DNA of 64,000 bases, taken from the NCBI RefSeq assembly GCF_020404845.1, contig NZ_JAIOJZ010000007.1, positions 1-64,000 of the forward strand. Reading direction: 5' to 3'. The position numbers and the translations under genes are program-made. This stretch comes from Streptomyces hyderabadensis. Its GTDB lineage: Bacteria; Actinomycetota; Actinomycetes; Streptomycetales; Streptomycetaceae. Shown here piece after piece: positions 61,314-64,000 of this stretch (within the stretch, counting starts at the first letter, position 1; each line of letters starts with the position of its first letter). The notes below the pieces were generated by a model that saw only the letters and a program-made list of their open reading frames with translations, did no database searches and was not told where the DNA came from.

Positions 61314-62941
61314 CAGCGGGCCTCGTCTTCCGGAGACTCGGGGGACTCAGGGGCCTCGGGGGACTTGAGCGACTTCGGCGGCTGGGACGGCTCGGACGGC
61401 TTGGACGCCTGGGACGCCTTGGGGGTCTCCTCGTCCTCCAGGTGTCCGGAGGCCGCGCCGGTCATCGCCGAGCCGAGCGCCTCCGGGGTGATGGTGGCGG
61501 GGTCGGCGTCCGCGACCAGCTTGCCGTCGTAGATCACCCGGAGGGTGTCGGACAGGCCGATCAGCTCGTCCAGGTCGGCGGAGATCAGCAGCACGGCCAG
61601 GCCCTCGCGGCGGGCCTCGCGGATGTGGTCCCAGATCGCGGCCTGCGCGCCGACGTCCACGCCCCGGGTGGGGTGGGCGGCGATCAGGAAGCGCGGCTTG
61701 TGGCTCATCTCGCGGCCGACGATCAGCTTCTGCTGGTTGCCGCCGGACAGCGAGGCCGCGGTGACGTCGATGCCGGGGGTGCGGACGTCGTAGGTCTCGA
61801 CGATGCGGCGGGTGTCCTGCTGGGCGTTCTTGAGGTCCAGCCAGACGCCCTTGCTGTTGGGCTTCTCGGTGACGTGGCCGAGGATGCGGTTCTCCCAGAG
61901 GGGGGCCTCCAGGAGCAGTCCGTGGCGGTGGCGGTCCTCGGGGATGTAGCCGACGCCCTGCTCGCGGCGCTTGCGGGTGGGCAGCGCGGTGATGTCCTGG
62001 TCGAGGAAGCGGATGGTGCCGGAGTCGGCGTGCCGCAGGCCGATGAGCGCGTCGACCAGTTCGGTCTGGCCGTTGCCCTCGACACCGGCGATGCCCAGCA
62101 CCTCACCGGCGTGGATGGTGAAGGAGATGTCGTCCAGCAGGGCCTTGCCGCCGGGCGCCGCCAGGCGCAGCGTGTCGACGGTGAGGACCGCGCGGTCGGT
62201 GACCGTGGACTCGGCGGTCTCGGGGGTGGGCAGCTCGCTGCCGACCATCAGCTCGGCGAGCTGGCGGGGCGTGGTCTCGGCGGGGACGGCGGTGCCGACC
62301 GTGGTGCCGCGGCGGATGACGGTGATCTCGTCGGCGACCGAGAGGACCTCGCCCAGCTTGTGGGAGATGAAGATGACCGACAGGCCCTCGGCCTTCAGCT
62401 CGCGCAGGTTGTCGAAGAGGGCGTCCACCTCCTGCGGCACCAGGACGGCCGTGGGCTCGTCCAGGATCAGCGTGCGGGCGCCGCGGTAGAGGACCTTGAG
62501 GATCTCCACGCGCTGGCGGGCGGCGACGCCCAGCTCCTCGACGAGGACGTCGGGGCGCACGCCCAGACCGTACCGCTCGGAGATCTCCTTGATCTTCCGG
62601 CGGGCCCTGGCGCCGATGCCGTGCAGCTTCTCGCTGCCGAGGACCACGTTCTCCAGGACCGTGAGGTTGTCGGCGAGCATGAAGTGCTGGTGGACCATGC
62701 CGATGCCGCGCACGATGGCGTCGGCGGGCGAGGAGAAGGAGACCTGCTCGCCGTCGACCGCGATGGTGCCCTCGTCCGGCTTCTGCATGCCGTAGAGGAT
62801 CTTCATCAGCGTCGACTTGCCGGCGCCGTTCTCACCGACGAGGGCGTGGACGGTGCCCTTGCGGACGGTGAGGTGGATGTCGTGGTTGGCCACGACACCG
62901 GGGAAACGCTTGGTGATCCCGGCGAGTTCGACGGCGGTCAC
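61313..62941 (-). CDS. Nucleoside ABC transporter ATPase, duplicated ABC domains
   Basis: 542 aa. Two fused ABC ATPases as in NupO/MglA. The first has GENGAGKSTLMK, DEPTAVL and ISHKLGEVL. The second is degenerate in Walker A (GVEGNGQTELV) but keeps the SGGNQQKLIVGRE signature and AAHPTRGVDVG. An acidic Pro/Ser-rich C-terminal tail of about 45 residues is unusual. The GTG at 62941 is the first standard start, but the only good Shine-Dalgarno (AGGAGAG) lies 7 bases before an in-frame ATC at 62989, so the real protein may be 16 residues longer. The operator at 63018 then sits 28 bp upstream. Confidence 0.92.
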   Translation of the reverse strand: MTAVELAGITKRFPGVVANHDIHLTVRKGTVHALVGENGAGKSTLMKILYGMQKPDEGTIAVDGEQVSFSSPADAIVRGIGMVHQHFMLADNLTVLENVVLGSEKLHGIGARARRKIKEISERYGLGVRPDVLVEELGVAARQRVEILKVLYRGARTLILDEPTAVLVPQEVDALFDNLRELKAEGLSVIFISHKLGEVLSVADEITVIRRGTTVGTAVPAETTPRQLAELMVGSELPTPETAESTVTDRAVLTVDTLRLAAPGGKALLDDISFTIHAGEVLGIAGVEGNGQTELVDALIGLRHADSGTIRFLDQDITALPTRKRREQGVGYIPEDRHRHGLLLEAPLWENRILGHVTEKPNSKGVWLDLKNAQQDTRRIVETYDVRTPGIDVTAASLSGGNQQKLIVGREMSHKPRFLIAAHPTRGVDVGAQAAIWDHIREARREGLAVLLISADLDELIGLSDTLRVIYDGKLVADADPATITPEALGSAMTGAASGHLEDEETPKASQASKPSEPSQPPKSLKSPEAPESPESPEDEAR

Positions 62942-63017
62942 CGGTTCGTTGACCGCCGCTTTCGCCGGAGGGCTGCTGGACGCGTCGATGGCGCACTCTC
63001 CTGGGGACGGGGGCCGT

Positions 63018-63029
63018 CTACGCGCGTAG
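63018..63029. promoter_or_regulatory. Nucleoside-regulon palindrome before the ABC ATPase
   Basis: CTACGCGCGTAG between the BMP lipoprotein stop (63180) and the ATPase start. It is identical to the sites at 17910, 36679 and 50821, showing that the ATPase–permease–cdd–deoA unit has an internal promoter of its own. Whether a copy precedes the bmpA gene cannot be seen because that start lies beyond the window. Confidence 0.8.
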
Positions 63030-63179
63030 CGCCCCTACGGCATCTAAAAGCGGCGGCGGCACATCGACGCGACGGGGTACGGGGAGGGCGACTTCGAGGA
63101 CGCTCCCCCGTACCCCGCCGCGCGGCGCGACCGGCGCGGTTACACGCTGTTCGAGGTGTTGCAGGTGCTACTCAGCCGT

Positions 63180-64000
63180 TCAGCTGCTCTTGACCTTGAT
63201 CTCGCCGCTGATGATCTTCTCCTTGGCCGTGTTGATGGCTGCCTGGAGGTCGGCGTCGTCCGCGAACTTCGGGTTGGAGTCCGAGAGACCGACCTCGCCG
63301 GACTTCAGATCGCCCCGAACGATACCGGTCTCCGGCTTGCCGTCCTCGACCGACTTCGCAAGGTTGTAGACCGCCTTGGCGACGTCCTTGGTGGCCGAGG
63401 TCAGGATGGAGTCCTTGTACTTCGCGAGGGCTTCCTGCTTGTACTGGTCGGAGTCGACACCGATCGCCCACACCTTGTTGGCGGCGGCGGCCTCGATCAC
63501 GCCCTGGCCGGAGAGACCGGCCGCCGCGTACACGACGTCGGCCTTCTTCTCGATCTGGCCCTCGGCGGCGGTCTTGCCCTTGTCGGGGCTGGAGAAGCCG
63601 CCCTCCTCCGCGGTCTGCGTGAGGTACTGCGAGATGACCTTGATCTTCGGGTCGGTGTCCTTGACGCCCTGCTCGTAGCCGGCCTGGAACTTGTGGATCA
63701 GCGGGACGTCCACACCGCCCACGAAGCCGACCGTGTTGGTCTTGGTGCTCTTGGCGGCGGCGACACCGGCGAGGTAGGACGCCTCCTGCTCGTTGAAGAC
63801 CAGGTCCGCGACGTTCTTCGCCTCGATCGTGGCGTCGTCGACGATGCCGAAGGTGGTGTCCGGGTACTTCTCCGCGACGTTCTTCATGGCGGAGGCGTAG
63901 GCGTAGCCGATGCCGACGACCGGGTTGTACCCCTGCTTCGCCAGCGAGGACAGCCGCTGCTCCTTGTCGGCGTCGGTCTCGCCGTCGGTGGGCTCGACGT
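63180..64000 (-). CDS. bmpA: BMP-family nucleoside-binding lipoprotein (partial)
   Basis: C-terminal 272 residues; the start lies beyond the window. BmpA/PnrA family purine nucleoside-binding protein: QGYNPVVGIGYAYASAMKNVAEKYPDTTFGIVDDATIEAKNVADLVFNEQEASYLAGVAA, TVGFVGGVDVPLIHKFQAGYEQGV, ADVVYAAAGLSGQGVIEAA and WAIGVDSDQYKQE. It should bring nucleosides to the ABC transporter encoded downstream. It ends in a Lys/Ser tail (EIKVKSS). The 238-bp gap to the ATPase holds the palindrome at 63018. Confidence 0.94.
   Translation of the reverse strand, partial: VEPTDGETDADKEQRLSSLAKQGYNPVVGIGYAYASAMKNVAEKYPDTTFGIVDDATIEAKNVADLVFNEQEASYLAGVAAAKSTKTNTVGFVGGVDVPLIHKFQAGYEQGVKDTDPKIKVISQYLTQTAEEGGFSSPDKGKTAAEGQIEKKADVVYAAAGLSGQGVIEAAAANKVWAIGVDSDQYKQEALAKYKDSILTSATKDVAKAVYNLAKSVEDGKPETGIVRGDLKSGEVGLSDSNPKFADDADLQAAINTAKEKIISGEIKVKSS

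Overview
The window reads as chromosomal DNA of a Streptomyces species. It is very GC-rich, has many GTG starts and 1–4-base start/stop overlaps, and its gene order runs hutH, GGDEF, echA-type, cya, birA, pccB/pccE, maf, accA2, deoR-type, lpdA, deoD, pgm ... deoC ... sigQ/afsQ1/afsQ2 ... add ... deoA/cdd/nucleoside ABC transporter. From memory this matches the SCO4884–SCO4934 block of S. coelicolor; no database was searched. No rRNA, tRNA, CRISPR array, insertion sequence or prophage was recognised.

Layout. 0–6 kb: a lipoprotein L,D-transpeptidase, a small acidic protein, a tiny LADTG surface protein, histidine ammonia-lyase, a GAF-GGDEF protein and an enoyl-CoA hydratase under a GTTAA-n6-TTAAC operator. 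6–18 kb: adenylate cyclase, biotin ligase, the propionyl/acetyl-CoA carboxylase genes pccB, pccE and accA2, Maf, a DeoR-type regulator, an LpdA-type flavoprotein that lacks one redox cysteine, and purine nucleoside phosphorylase. 19–21 kb: phosphomannomutase/phosphoglucomutase. 20.9–35.2 kb: ten consecutive minus-strand genes form an accessory-looking surface island. It holds a split phosphate-type ABC transporter (PstC, PstA, membrane-anchored PstS, PstB), two more large or secreted binding-protein-like products, an Ig-repeat cell-wall protein with a MASTG tail, a sortase-like lipoprotein with the catalytic Cys, a sortase homologue that has lost both catalytic His and Cys, and an MltB-type transglycosylase. 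36–42 kb: deoC followed by a full aldehyde dehydrogenase and a half-length non-catalytic partner, then a receptor Ser/Thr kinase fused to an extracellular amino-acid-type binding domain, and a RelBE pair. 43–50 kb: the sigQ/afsQ1-afsQ2-lipoprotein signalling locus with a clear AfsQ1-type operator, and small membrane or secreted proteins. 50–57 kb: adenosine deaminase, a LysR/MFS divergent pair, an ECF sigma factor with a SnoaL-like tail overlapping a STAS protein, an AEC carrier and a Uma2 protein. 57–64 kb: deoA, cdd and a BmpA-type nucleoside ABC transporter, truncated by the window end.

How the parts fit. Nucleoside uptake (BMP transporter), deamination (add, cdd), phosphorolysis (deoA, deoD), pentose handling (phosphomutase, deoC) and removal of the acetaldehyde made by DeoC (aldehyde dehydrogenase) are spread over 46 kb in at least four transcription units. 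Four of these units share an identical 12-bp palindrome, CTACGCGCGTAG, within tens of bases of the start codon (17910, 36679, 50821 and 63018), and no other copy was found. That is good evidence for one dedicated nucleoside regulon. The second major item is the surface phosphate-type transporter/sortase island, which has a candidate PHO box ahead of its first gene.
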